Shown here: in pieces, positions 47,601 to 58,112 of the stretch
Layout: every line of letters starts with the position of its first letter
Numbering within the stretch: position 1 is the stretch's first letter
Origin: Zea mays
Taxonomy: Eukaryota; Streptophyta; Magnoliopsida; Poales; Poaceae
Reading direction: 5' to 3'
Length of the DNA: 64,000 nucleotides
NCBI RefSeq assembly: GCF_902167145.1
Contig: NC_050102.1
Span: 558,001 to 622,000 of the forward strand
Translations under genes and position numbers: made by a program
Notes under the pieces: model-generated
Told to the model about the DNA's origin: nothing
What the model saw: only the letters and a program-made list of their open reading frames with translations
The model's database searches: none

Positions 47601-48265
47601 TGGGTAACATGACTTGTGGGTAAAGGGTACCACCTCTGCAGAGTGTAAAACTGGTATACTAGCCGAGCTCACGGTCATGAGCAGCTCAGGACTCTCTGAT
47701 GATTAAATTATGGAACTTAAATTCAATTTGTCATATGCATTGCATTGCAGGTGATGTTGTTACTTTGTTCTACTACTTAATTGGGTTGGTATTTACTTAT
47801 ACTTAGTAACTGCTAATAAAATTTTGACCAACTTTAAAAGCAATGCTCAGCTCTAACCATCCTCTTTGGTAAGCCTTACACTTCACGTGAGCTCCCACCT
47901 TTGGCGAGTTCATGCACATTATTCCCCACAACTTGTTGAGCGATGAACGTATGTGAGCTCACTCTTGCTGTCTCACACCCCCCCACAGGTCAAGAACAGG
48001 TACCACAGGATGAGGCGCATGGAGGATGCTGTGATGAGTTCGTGAGAGGTCTAGGTCGTCGTCTCCTAGTCAACTTTGGGTTGCTGGACCGTTGTCTCCA
48101 TATAATGTAATTATTTATTTATTTTGTACAAAACTCCGATTATATAGTAAAGATGTGACATTCGATCATGTGCCATGATTCATCATATGTGTGAGACTTG
48201 GTCCCAGCACACCTGGTGATTATGTTCGCGCCCGGGCTTTGGACCCCTAAAACCCGGGTGTGACA
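44638..48265 (+). repeat. 3' LTR of the LARD-like element
   Basis: 3628 bp, over 99% like the 5' copy by eye. TATA-like words at 45398 and 45550 correspond to those of the 5' LTR. Confidence 0.93.
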
Positions 48266-48841
48266 AAAGCGGAATATTGGTCCCATTGCACCAACACAAC
48301 AAAGTTCTGAAAACAATATGGAACCTGTTCTGATGCCCACTGGTCCTACAACACCACCAGAATCAGGCCTCAATCCAGGTTCTGTAGCTGCCTCGCTGAT
48401 CTAACATTGACTGAACCGCCAGTGTCGCGCATGAAGGGTAGGAAGTCTGCCAGTGGGGCTAAATGTGCTAAAAATAGTGTGGAACCTGCTAATCCATACA
48501 ACACATACAGTGGGGGTCAGGGCATAAGAGAGTGCCAAACCTGCCATGTTAGGGGGCACTATAGCACAACATGCCCTCAGAACCCAAACAGAAGCAGAGC
48601 GGCTGAGAACAAGGACAAAAAGAGAAGTGCCAAAACTGTAGGTTGGACTCCAAGAAAAAGAGGTCACCCAACAATAAAAAAAGGACTACATGAGAATCAA
48701 GACGAGGCGTAGAGTGAGGGGGATGAGACACAGCAATCTGGGTGCACTATGGCCGTGGAGGAGTCAGCAGCACACGCGGTGATTGCAAGAATTAGGAGGG
48801 CGACAACTTGTCATGTTAATTACCAGAACGAAAGTGATTAA

Positions 48842-49164
48842 GAATGACTATGAATCTGACTGAATCTCCAATGTAATATTTCAATTTTATCTTATTTTAT
48901 AACTCTGTGTAAGTTAAACTCAATATTGACTGTGTGACTGTTCTGAAAACACTGGACACACATGACCAACCAATTGCAACATCGTAGTTGCGCTGGTTGC
49001 AACTGTATGTATACACTGGATAATACATGAATCTGATTTATCTGTTTACGTCTAGACATATAATTAAAATCTATCTTGTTTTATTATCATATAACAGTTG
49101 CTACTACTCATAAACAGGTTTGCAAAGTTTGCCATCATGCTGGTTACACACATAGAAATAAAAG
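48842..49164. other. MULE sequence downstream of the transposase gene
   Basis: AT-rich, with TTGCAACATCGTAGTTGCGC and CTGGTTGCAACTGTATG-type words near 48970-49010, the same style as at 62160-62480. No ORF of interest. Confidence 0.6.
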
Positions 49165-49418
49165 GACTGTGTGTATTATGTTTTCACCTTATATTTTATC
49201 ACCAGTCTTCAAGTTCTTGTTTCATTGATTTAACTTCACTTTTATATGAACAAGAATCTTATGATGTGTATGTGCTCACTCTTATTAGTATGGTACACGT
49301 TCTTTCTGTCAAAGGTTACTTAGTATAACTAACCATCCTTTCTATTGACAGAAACTTAAAAACAAACTACTCTCACAAAACTTGTAGGGTTGTCATCAAT
49401 CACCAAAAAGGGGGAGAT
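49165..49418 (+). mobile_element. 254-bp remnant of Sirevirus 3' internal region upstream of the left LTR
   Basis: Nearly identical to 60420-60673, the last 254 bp of the element's own internal region, including the PPT (AAAAAGGGGGAGAT). It joins MULE sequence on the left at 49164. It shows that the left LTR was once the 3' LTR of another copy. Confidence 0.88.
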
Positions 49419-50870
49419 TGAAAGCATCTAGGCCCCTGGTTGGTTTTAGTGATTAATGACAACGTAATGTTATATGTGACTAACGTGTGTTTTGCAGAGA
49501 CAAATGGTAAGTTAGGTCGCATGACAGGTAGAAGTACTACAACGGTGAAAACAATCCCGGAGATAAGAACTCGAAGCGACGGCTAAAATGACGAAACAAA
49601 AGGTGAAGGTCTACGGAGTCCGAGTGTCAAGGAGATGTGGACACTCGCGATTTAGTTAGGTCTTTTATTCTCTTTTAGCCGTACTATAAAGAGGGGTTGT
49701 CGATGAGTAGTTTGACCAAGAGATTTCTAGTGTAGTGTTAGTGCACAATCACACTCACATACAGTGCTAGGTGTCACTCTAGAACTCACTCACAAGTTAA
49801 AACGAAAACCGATTTGAAAATCAGCTGAAAAACAAGAGTTAGGGTTTCTGGCCCTGGGGCACCGGACTGTCCGGTGCACCCTCTGCCAGGTGGGGCCAGC
49901 CTGGTCCGGGGAAGAAGCCTTCCCTTCGCAGAAACCCGAGAGCGCCTGTTTCGGAAAGGAATTTTAGTGGCGCACCGGACAGTGCACCGGACTGTCCGGT
50001 GTGCACCGGACAGTGACTATTCACTCCGGTGTGCCATGAGTCCAACGGCTAGCTGTCAGAACTAGCCGTTGGAAACGACGGTTGGCGCACCGGTGGCGCA
50101 CCAGACTGTCCGGTGCGCCATTGCGCAGTGAGATGCCTGTAACGGCTAGTTGGTGGGTGAGGGCTATTTGTACCCCTTCCACCCACCATATTCAATGTCT
50201 TGCACTCCACATTTATTCCAGCACATTGCTAGAGCATTGCAAGCACCAAAAGCCTAGTGAGGAGATTAGAGAATCTTAATCCGCGTTTGTTCCTCATTAG
50301 CGCTAGCGAGAGCCACCTAGAGCACACACCACTTGCATTAGGCTTCTCTTGGTCAAGCGAAAGTCTACGACTTGTTACTCTTGGTGATCGGCATCACCTA
50401 GACGGCTTGGTGGCGTTGGGAGCTCGATGATCACCGTGAAGATCTTGTTGGTGACCTGACTCAAGTTTGTAAGCGGTCTCGAGGGATCCACCACGCCGGA
50501 GTGGCAAAGGATAATCTCGTAGTGAGCACTTGGATCTTGCGAGGACCAAGGGGGAGCGATACCCTTGCGCGGGTGCTCCAACGAGGACTAGTGGAGAGTG
50601 CCGACTCTTCGATACCTCGGGAAAAAATTGGAGGAGTGTTCTAAACCTTGCTTTACATTCCGCACTTAATTCAAGCACTTTACATTGTGTATTTGTTTAG
50701 CAAGTATTTGAAGTATTGTCTTAGCATTGTTGCATTTCTAGTATTATATTCTTAGTGCTAGTTGTTGGGGTGAAGTTGGGCTCTTGCTTAGCTCTTGCTT
50801 AGGTTTTAATTAGTGTTGATTTTTAGAAAAGCCCAATTCACCCCCCCTCTTGGGCATCGTGATCCTTTCA
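49419..50870 (+). repeat. Left LTR of the Sirevirus element
   Basis: 1452 bp, TGAAAGCATCTAGG...GATCCTTTCA. It carries TATAAA at 49685-49690 and palindromic CACCGGACTGTCCGGTG words near 49860-50120. Confidence 0.92.
49685..49690 (+). promoter_or_regulatory. TATA box of the Sirevirus left LTR
   Basis: CTATAAAGAGGGG within the LTR; the same sequence lies at 60940-60945 in the right LTR. Confidence 0.55.
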
Positions 50871-50871
50871 A

Positions 50872-50884
50872 TTGGTATCAGAGC
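50872..50884 (+). other. Primer-binding site of the Sirevirus element
   Basis: TTGGTATCAGAGC follows the LTR after one base and is the initiator-tRNA-Met type site. Confidence 0.85.
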
Positions 50885-50923
50885 CTTGTTGCTCTTAGAT
50901 TAGCTTAACCGCTAAGAGTTACG

Positions 50924-53212
50924 ATGTCCGGTGGGGATGGACCTCCTCCCATTTTTGATGGTGACGATTTTCCTTATTGGAAAATTCGTATGGAAGCATA
51001 TTTAGAGGCTATAGACATTGGTGTCTATAAAGCCGCCACACAAGGTTTCCCCGAACCTAGAGATCCCACAAATCTTGTAGGTGATGAGTGCAATTATGAG
51101 AAATGGAATGCTAAGGCCAAAAACACCCTTTTTAGAGGCCTTTGCAAAGATGTGTTCAATAGAGTAAGAAATCATAAAAATGCTCATGATTTGTGGATGG
51201 ACATTTGTGCTCTACACGAAGGAACTAGAAGTGAGCGTGAGGAGAGATATCACATAGCCATGAGAAAGTTAAATTCTTTTGAAATGCTTGCTAATGAAAA
51301 TGCAAATGCTATGTACTCACGTCTCAATATTCTTGTAGAGGAAGTTAATGGATTGGGGCTTACTCAAATCTCACAACCGGATGTTGTGAGTAAGATTCTC
51401 AGTGTCCTCCCAATAGACAAATATGGACACATTGTCACTGTGCTACATCAAATGGGTCTTTCAGTTACCACACCTACACAAATTTTGGGAAAGATCAATG
51501 CCCATGAGATGTACATGCACATCAACGACAAAGAAGAATCATCTTCCAAAAGAAAGGATTTGGCTCTCAAAGCAAATCATGAAAGAAAAGGAAAAGCAAA
51601 AATACAAGTTGAGGAAGAATCCTCAAGTGATGATGACCTTGATGCAAACATTGCCTTGATGGTAAGGAAGACCACCAAGATGTTGAAGAAGCTAAATAGA
51701 GAAGGCATCAAATTTGATTCAAGAAAGAAGAAATTCTTTTCCAACAAAAGAAAGCCCATTTCTATGATGGACTGCTACAACTGTGGTGAGCTCGGTCAAC
51801 TTGCTCATCAATGTAACAAGCCCAAGAAGAATAAGTTCAAGGGCAAGAAAGAAGATGACAGCGATGATGAAAAGAAGGAAAAGAAATTCTTCAAGAGGAA
51901 GGATGGGAAGCAAAAGAGGTTCCACAAGAAGAATGGAAAGGCATATATTGTTGGTGACTGGCTCACCGACATTGAATCATCAAGTGGATCTTCTTCAAGT
52001 GAAGAAGAGAATGATGAAAAAGTTGCCGCCATCGCCGGGGACTTCTCTTCACCACCACCATCGCCATCATCGACTTCTCACCTATGCCTCATGGCTAGGG
52101 GTGAACGGAAGGTACAAAATGATATTAATATTGCTGATGATAGTGATAGTGATAGTGATAGTGATGAGGAATTTGCTTCACCTTCATATGATGAGCTAGC
52201 TGACTTGCTTAAAGAATATACTCAAATCATTAGAAAGTCAAAAGCTAAATGTGATAGGTTGAAAAATGAAAATGAATCTCTAAATGCCAAATATGACATA
52301 GTTATAAAGGCTAGTGACGAAATAAAAGAAGAAAATAAAACTATGTCATCAACTGTAAATGAGCTCACAAACTCCCTAAAAGATGCTAAGGAAAAATGTG
52401 ACAAATTAAATGAAGCTAATAGGGAGTTGCAAAATAGACTAGTAAAGATCAAGGAAGAATATACTCAAATTAAATTTGATCATGACAATCTTCTTGTTGA
52501 AAATGAACTTTTATCTTGCAAAACACATGAGGCCATTAACCCTGTTGTTAAGATTGATGTAGCAACCTCATGTGATGATTTGAGTCAAGAAGAGCAAACT
52601 AGTCTACATGCTGAATTGACTGAAAAAGTTGAAGTCCTGACTTTAGACAACCAAAAATTGAAGAATTACTTGACTGATGCAACTACTAGAGGAAAGGTTG
52701 CTATTGAGAACAATGATTTCAACAATGAGTTGGCAGTGGATAATCAAAGGCTTAAAAATGAGGTCATGAAACTAAAAAGTGAAAATGAACATCTTGCAAC
52801 AAGTGTGCAAAAGTTCAACAAGGGTCAATACCTCCAAAATGAGCTGCTTATGAACACTGTCATGAAAAACAACAAGAGTGGTATTGGATACAATGCTTTT
52901 GTGCAAAAGAAAGCTACCACTCAATACAAGCCAAAGCAGACTCACAGGCCTATCAAATGCTTTGAGTGTGGAAATGAAGGTCATTTTGCCCACAACTGCA
53001 AAGCCAAACCACCAACTCCCTTGCCTAAGCACTCAAGACCATTTGCTTTCAATGCTCATTATGTTCTAAGAAAGGTTGCAAATGGAAAGGTCAAAGTAAC
53101 ATTCCTAGGTCCACCAAACAAGAGTAGACCTAGACAAATCTGGGTTGCAAAGTCCTTGATTGAGAGAGTCACTGGTCCTATGCAATATAGGGCCCTCAAA
53201 ACTCAAGCTTGA
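50924..53212 (+). CDS. Sirevirus gag, 762 aa, open
   Basis: It starts MSGGDGPPPIFDGDDFPYWK with the UBN2-type gag domain (KNAHDLWMDICALHEGTRSE) in the first 220 residues. CCHC knuckle CYNCGELGQLAHQC lies at residues 284-297. A Lys/Asp/Glu-rich stretch and a long coiled coil follow (about 425-660). A second knuckle, CFECGNEGHFAHNC, starts at residue 679. The ORF is uninterrupted; TGA is at 53210-53212. It forms the virus-like particle shell and binds element RNA. Pol follows in another frame after a TAG at 53227-53229, so the gag-pol link is either recoded or damaged in this copy. Confidence 0.88.
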   Translation: MSGGDGPPPIFDGDDFPYWKIRMEAYLEAIDIGVYKAATQGFPEPRDPTNLVGDECNYEKWNAKAKNTLFRGLCKDVFNRVRNHKNAHDLWMDICALHEGTRSEREERYHIAMRKLNSFEMLANENANAMYSRLNILVEEVNGLGLTQISQPDVVSKILSVLPIDKYGHIVTVLHQMGLSVTTPTQILGKINAHEMYMHINDKEESSSKRKDLALKANHERKGKAKIQVEEESSSDDDLDANIALMVRKTTKMLKKLNREGIKFDSRKKKFFSNKRKPISMMDCYNCGELGQLAHQCNKPKKNKFKGKKEDDSDDEKKEKKFFKRKDGKQKRFHKKNGKAYIVGDWLTDIESSSGSSSSEEENDEKVAAIAGDFSSPPPSPSSTSHLCLMARGERKVQNDINIADDSDSDSDSDEEFASPSYDELADLLKEYTQIIRKSKAKCDRLKNENESLNAKYDIVIKASDEIKEENKTMSSTVNELTNSLKDAKEKCDKLNEANRELQNRLVKIKEEYTQIKFDHDNLLVENELLSCKTHEAINPVVKIDVATSCDDLSQEEQTSLHAELTEKVEVLTLDNQKLKNYLTDATTRGKVAIENNDFNNELAVDNQRLKNEVMKLKSENEHLATSVQKFNKGQYLQNELLMNTVMKNNKSGIGYNAFVQKKATTQYKPKQTHRPIKCFECGNEGHFAHNCKAKPPTPLPKHSRPFAFNAHYVLRKVANGKVKVTFLGPPNKSRPRQIWVAKSLIERVTGPMQYRALKTQA

Positions 53213-53229
53213 ATTGTCTGTGGATGTAG

Positions 53230-56200
53230 GTGAACTACAAGACCGGTGGGAGCCATTGGGTTATTGACAGTGGATGCACACAACCTATGACAGGCAACCC
53301 ACAGATGTTCACCTCACTGGATGAGAATGTTGATGGTCAAGATAAAATCACATTTGGAGACAATTCAAAAGGAAAAGTGCAAGGACTTGGCAAGGTGGCA
53401 ATCTCAAATGATTTATCAATATCAAATGTTCTCTTAGTTGCACCTTTAAGCTTCAATTTATTATCAGTGGCTCAACTATGTGATCTTGGACTTCAATGCT
53501 TATTCACTCCAACAGAGGTTATTGTAACAAAGATGGATGATGAATCAATGGTGTTCAAAGGATTTAGGTACAACAACCTCTACTTAGTGGATTTCACTTC
53601 AGAAGATGTAGACTTAAGAACTTGCCTCGTCACCAAAGCTTCTCTTGGATGGCTTTGGCATAGGAGGCTTGCACATGTTGGGATGAGCACACTCAAGAAG
53701 GTATTAAAGAAAGATATGGTTAGAGGATTAAAGGATGTGGTGTTTGAAAAAGACAAGCCATGCAGTGCATGTCAAGCTGGAAAACAAGTTGCTAATACAC
53801 ATCCTACTAAAGCTTTCATGTCAACATCAAGGCCACTAGAACTACTTCATATGGATTTATTTGGACCTACAAATTATGTAAGTGCCGGTGGCAACCTCTA
53901 CTGTCTAGTGATTGTTGATGACTTCTCAAGATACACTTGGGTGTTCTTTCTCCATGACAAATCTGAAGTTGCATCTATATTCAAGAAGTTTGCCAAGAAA
54001 GCACAAAATGAATTTGATTGCAAGATCAAGAAGATTAGAAGTGACAATGGCAAAGAAATTGACAACACCAACATTCATGAGTACTGTGATGAAATTGGGA
54101 TCAAGCATGAAGTATCTGCCACATACACACCTCAACAAAATGGAGTTGTTGAAAGAAAAAATAGGACCTTGATCACTCTTGCAAGAACAATGATTGATGA
54201 GTATAACACACCAGAGAGGTTTTGGGTCGAAGCTATCAACACTGCTTGTTATGCATCAAACAGGCTATTTCCTCACCGGCTACTTGCGAAGACTCCCTAT
54301 GAACTGCTAAATGGGAAAAGCCAGACGTCTCCTTCTTCCGGGTGTTTGGATGCAAATGCTACATCTATAAGAAACGCCATCACTTAGGGAAGTTTCAAAG
54401 ACGTGATATTGGTTTTCTTTTGGGTTATTCATTAAAGTCCAAAGCATATCGAGTATTCAACCATGCCACTGGCGTGGTAGAAGAAACATATGATGTGGAA
54501 TTTGATGAGACTAATGGCTCCCAAGGAGCACTTGAAAATCTTGATGATGTAGGTGATGAGCCACTTAGGGAAGCAATGAAGAACATGCCTATTGGAGCTA
54601 TCAAACCAAAAGAAGATGAAGAAGAGGTGCAAATCATTGACAGGCCTTCTTCATCAAATGTACCACAAGATGATGAAAAAGATGAGAGGCATGCGAATGA
54701 AGATACATTTGTCTCTCATGAACAAGCAAGGGTACAAGCCGAAGATGTTGATGCTCCAGGATCTTCTTCCCAAGTGGTTGACAGGAGAAACTCATCACTA
54801 CTTCAAGCTCATCCTCAAAACCAAATCATCGGGAGTCCTTCACAAGGGGTTATTACTCGATCACATAGACATGCTTTTTTTATTGAACATCACTCCTTTG
54901 TTTCTTGTGTTGAGCCTACTTGTATAGATGAGGCGCTACAGGATCCAGACTGGGTGAATGCCATGCATGAAGAACTTAACAACTTCACCCGTAACGAAGT
55001 TTGGACCCTGGAGAAGCCCCCACAAGATGCAAGAATCATTGGAACAAAGTGGGTGTTCAGAAACAAACAAGATGATCAAGGTGTGATTGTAAGGAACAAG
55101 GCAAGACTCGTTGCAAAGGGTTTCTCTCAAGTTGAAGGCTTAGATTTTGGGGAGTCCTTTGCACCGGTTGCTCGACTGGAAGCCATCCGTATCCTACTTG
55201 CATATGCATCATGCTATGATATAAAACTTTATCAAATGGATGTAAAAAGTGCATTTTTAAATGGCTTCATAAATGAACTTGTATATGTTGAGCAACCACC
55301 TGGATTTGAAGACCCTAGATATCCTAACCATGCTTACAGGTTGTCCAAGGCGCTATATGGGCTAAAGCCGGATCCAAGGGCTTGGTATGAGCGCCTTCGC
55401 GACTTCCTCATCGAAAAGGGCTTCAAGATCGGGACCGTCGACACAACTCTCTTCACAAAGAAACATAACAGTGATATTTTCATTTGTCAAGTATATGTTG
55501 ATGATATAATCTTTGGCTCGACAAATGACTATCATTGCAAGGAATTTGGTGAGTTGATGTCGAAGGAGTTCGAGATGTCAATGATTGGTGAGCTAACGTA
55601 CTTCCTCGGCTTTCAAGTCAAGCAAATGAAAGATGGTAACTTTCTTTCACAAGAGAAGTATACCAAAGACTTGTTGAAAAGGTTCAACATGGAGAAGTGC
55701 AAACCAATCAAGACCCCCATGCCTACAAATGGACATCTCGACTTAGATGAGGGAGGTAACCCGGTTAATCAAACTCTCTACCGTTCTATGATTGGTAGTT
55801 TATTATACCTTACTGCATCTAGGCCCGATATCATGTTTAGTGTCTGCATGTATGCTAGATTTCAATCTAATCCTAAGAAAGCTCATCTTCGCGCTGTTAA
55901 GAGAATTCTTAGGTATCTCAGGCACACCACAAGCGTTGGTCTGTGGTATCCCAAAGGAGCTACTTTTGATTTAATTGGCTATTCCGATTCGGATTATGCC
56001 GGTTGCAAAATTGATAGGAAAAGTACTTCTGGGGGATGCCATCTGCTTGGTAGATCACTAGTATCATGGACATCCAAAAAGCAAAATAGTGTTGTCTTGT
56101 CAACTGCCAAAGCGGAATACATTGCCGCAGGTGATTGTTGCACACAAATTTTATATATGAAACAAACTCTTCTAGACTATGGCGTAGTTCTAGAAAAGGT

Positions 56201-56447
56201 ACCTTTGTTGTGTGATAATGAGAGTGCTGTTAAAATTGCTAATAATCCTGTACAACACTCTCACACCAAGCACATTGATATCCGTCATCACTTCCTTAGA
56301 GATCATGTTGCTAAAGGAGGTATCATTTTAGAAGGAGTGAGGTCGGAAGATCAATTAGCGGATATTTTCACTAAGCCTCTTGATAAGACCCGCTTTTGCA
56401 TGTTGAGGAATGAACTAAATATTCTTGATCTCAGAAATTTAATGTAA
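53230..56447 (+). pseudogene. Sirevirus pol: protease, integrase, RT, RNase H (one frameshift)
   Basis: The protease motif is WVIDSGCTQPMTG. The integrase zinc region is WLWHRRLAHVGMSTL to CSACQAGK; the catalytic D, D and E are in LLHMDLFGP, IRSDNGKE and NGVVERKNRTL. A 1-base deletion in the A-run near 54315-54318 splits the frame: the first part ends at 54387, and the second resumes within 54342-56447. RT has [20 protein letters not shown] and the catalytic YVDDIIFGS. RNase H has [23 protein letters not shown] and the tail [13 protein letters not shown]. Conserved ALYGLKQAPRAWYE reads [14 protein letters not shown]. Only the frameshift and the stop between gag and pol prevent a full polyprotein. 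Confidence 0.88.
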
Positions 56448-58112
56448 AATGTCAAATGGTGTTGTCAAGCTTGCATTGCATGTTTAAATTTCTTGTATTG
56501 CATCTAGGGCTTGTCTAACCTAGTTGAGATAACCGCCAACAAAGCGAGTGAAAAAGCTTAACTCGGGTCAAACTTGACAAGTCTTAGTTTTAAGCTTTTA
56601 GCACTTAAATTCTTACTTGTTATGCAATTGTTGGTTCTTGAAATATGCATGAGGTACTGCACTTAGGGGGAGTATTCAACACTCAAATCACTCATGAAAA
56701 CCCCTAGTGCAAGCCAAAATGCAAATTTCACCATTTGCCTATTTTCTCTAAAAATTATCTATCCTATGGCAAAATATTTTGAAAAGTATATGAGGGTGCC
56801 AATACGTGTCCCAACAAGTGTTATTTTGTGTGATTATAAGTTGGGATTTGGTTTGGTTGGAAACTAGATAGAAAAATTCAAAATTTTCCAATCTTCCCTC
56901 TGTCTGGGCTCACCGGACAGTCCGGTGTGCACCGGACACTGCACTGTGCAATGTCCGGTGCACCGGCAGCCGCGCGCTAAAATACCTTTCTCCTGTGCGC
57001 TGTCCGGTGGTTCACCGGACAGCTGCTATGCGCTGTCCGGTGTGCACCGGACAGGCACTGTAGACTGTCCGGTGCGCCCATATCGCGTTTTAAAAAACGG
57101 CCTCCAGCCCGAGACCGAGCCAGAGGCTCTTTTCACCTCTGTGCTCTCTGTTCTCTGGGAATTGCTCCCCCTCACCGGCAACCACCTCCTCCTCTCCGGC
57201 GATCTGTTCTCCGGCCGTGCTCCGGCGATCCTCCATCAATCCCCGTGCTCGTGCTTCCCTGGTGTGTACTCTTGTCTTCTCCTCTCTCTTCTCTCTGCAC
57301 ATTCACCCAGTGAAGCTTCCCCTTTTTCCTCCCTTTGCGCAAAATTCAAATCTCTGTAAATTCCTGTGAATCCAAGTTGTGCTATGTGTGTCTCTGCGTG
57401 TCTTGAGCATTCCTGCAGGTTCTTAGCTCCTTCGGGAGGGTTTTCACACCTCAAACAGCCATTTCCCCGAAACCCTAAACCACCGCCCTCCACGTGTTCG
57501 GTGAAATGGCCAAACCAGCCAAAAATGCTCCAATTGAACCCAAATTTTTCAGGCACCTTCACAACACTTCCAGTAACACATTTGCCAAATTTCACGCCAA
57601 TCCGAGATTACAGGCTTCAATTTCACTCAATTCCCCGTTTTGAGCGATCGTTTTCGAGTCGTGTGCACAAATCTCTTTTTCTTCGCCTAAATTCAAACCA
57701 GGCACACACTTCACTCATATTCACCTATATAAACCTATTCGTGAAGTATCGGCTCAATTCCATGTCGTTTCGTGCCTCAATTCCAATTCCAAACCTCCTA
57801 TGACACTGTTTATCGTTCAAACGTCGTTTTCACGTCGTTTGACCTCTCGATCGTTTCATCTCGTGTTTTATGTGCCATATTTCTCTGTATGTATTTATTC
57901 ACATTTCATATACTTATGACTATGTGACTAATACGTGCTCACCTCTTCTGTCATTTCAGTGACCTTGATTGCCCGTGTGCCGTCTCCTGTCCTGCCTGGA
58001 TCGTCACCTCTCGTGTGAGCTTTCCAGGTAGTCATCTCATCCTCTGCTATTCTATCGGATATTATCGAACTGTGCTTAGTCACACTCTCTCATTTGCAGT
58101 CATTAGTTCAGG
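56448..58112 (+). other. Spacer between Sirevirus pol and env-like ORF
   Basis: No gene recognised. The part at 56905-57085 contains several palindromic CACCGGACAGTCCGGTG-like words, as in the LTR. The part at 57100-58100 is C/T-rich and may hold an intron and leader for the env-like ORF (TTGCAG at about 58095-58100 just before its ATG). Confidence 0.6.

Larger units (their letters stand above)
39828..48265 (+). mobile_element. LARD-like LTR retrotransposon, 8.4 kb, non-coding
   Basis: Two LTRs of 3629 and 3628 bp (TGTAATACCC...GGTGTGACA) surround only 1181 bp. TSD AAAGC lies at 39823-39827 and 48266-48270, and the host MULE reading resumes across it. A tRNA-Met-type PBS and a PPT are present but no gag or pol, so the element must have moved with another element's proteins. 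I count about 30 differences between the LTRs by eye (under 1%), so it is the youngest clear insertion in the window. It is related to the three solo LTRs further left. Confidence 0.93.
35934..48841 (+). pseudogene. FAR1/MULE-type transposase gene, broken and split by an LTR element
   Basis: Exons: 35934-36170, 37108-37604, 37690-38075, 38241-38704, 39133-39394, 39480-39827 joined to 48271-48841. Phases agree through the fifth exon. Exon 2 encodes a FAR1 DNA-binding domain (FDTREEAYLFYLDYAKLAGF, CPAYVKVKED). Exons 3-4 encode the MULE transposase core, with acidic residues in VVTFDTTHKTN and ILTDEDAAM and the motif STQRSESQN. Exon 5 reaches a SWIM finger (YKCECMQWEHT) that continues as LFCMH in the next exon. 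The end has a zinc knuckle, CQTCHVRGHYSTTC. Damage: TAG at 38390-38392 and 38660-38662, a 1-base insertion near 39498 and TAG at 48710-48712. FAR1/FHY3 transcription factors derive from such transposases. The FAR1 domain, the SWIM finger and the surrounding repeats favour a transposon over a host FRS gene. Confidence 0.8.
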
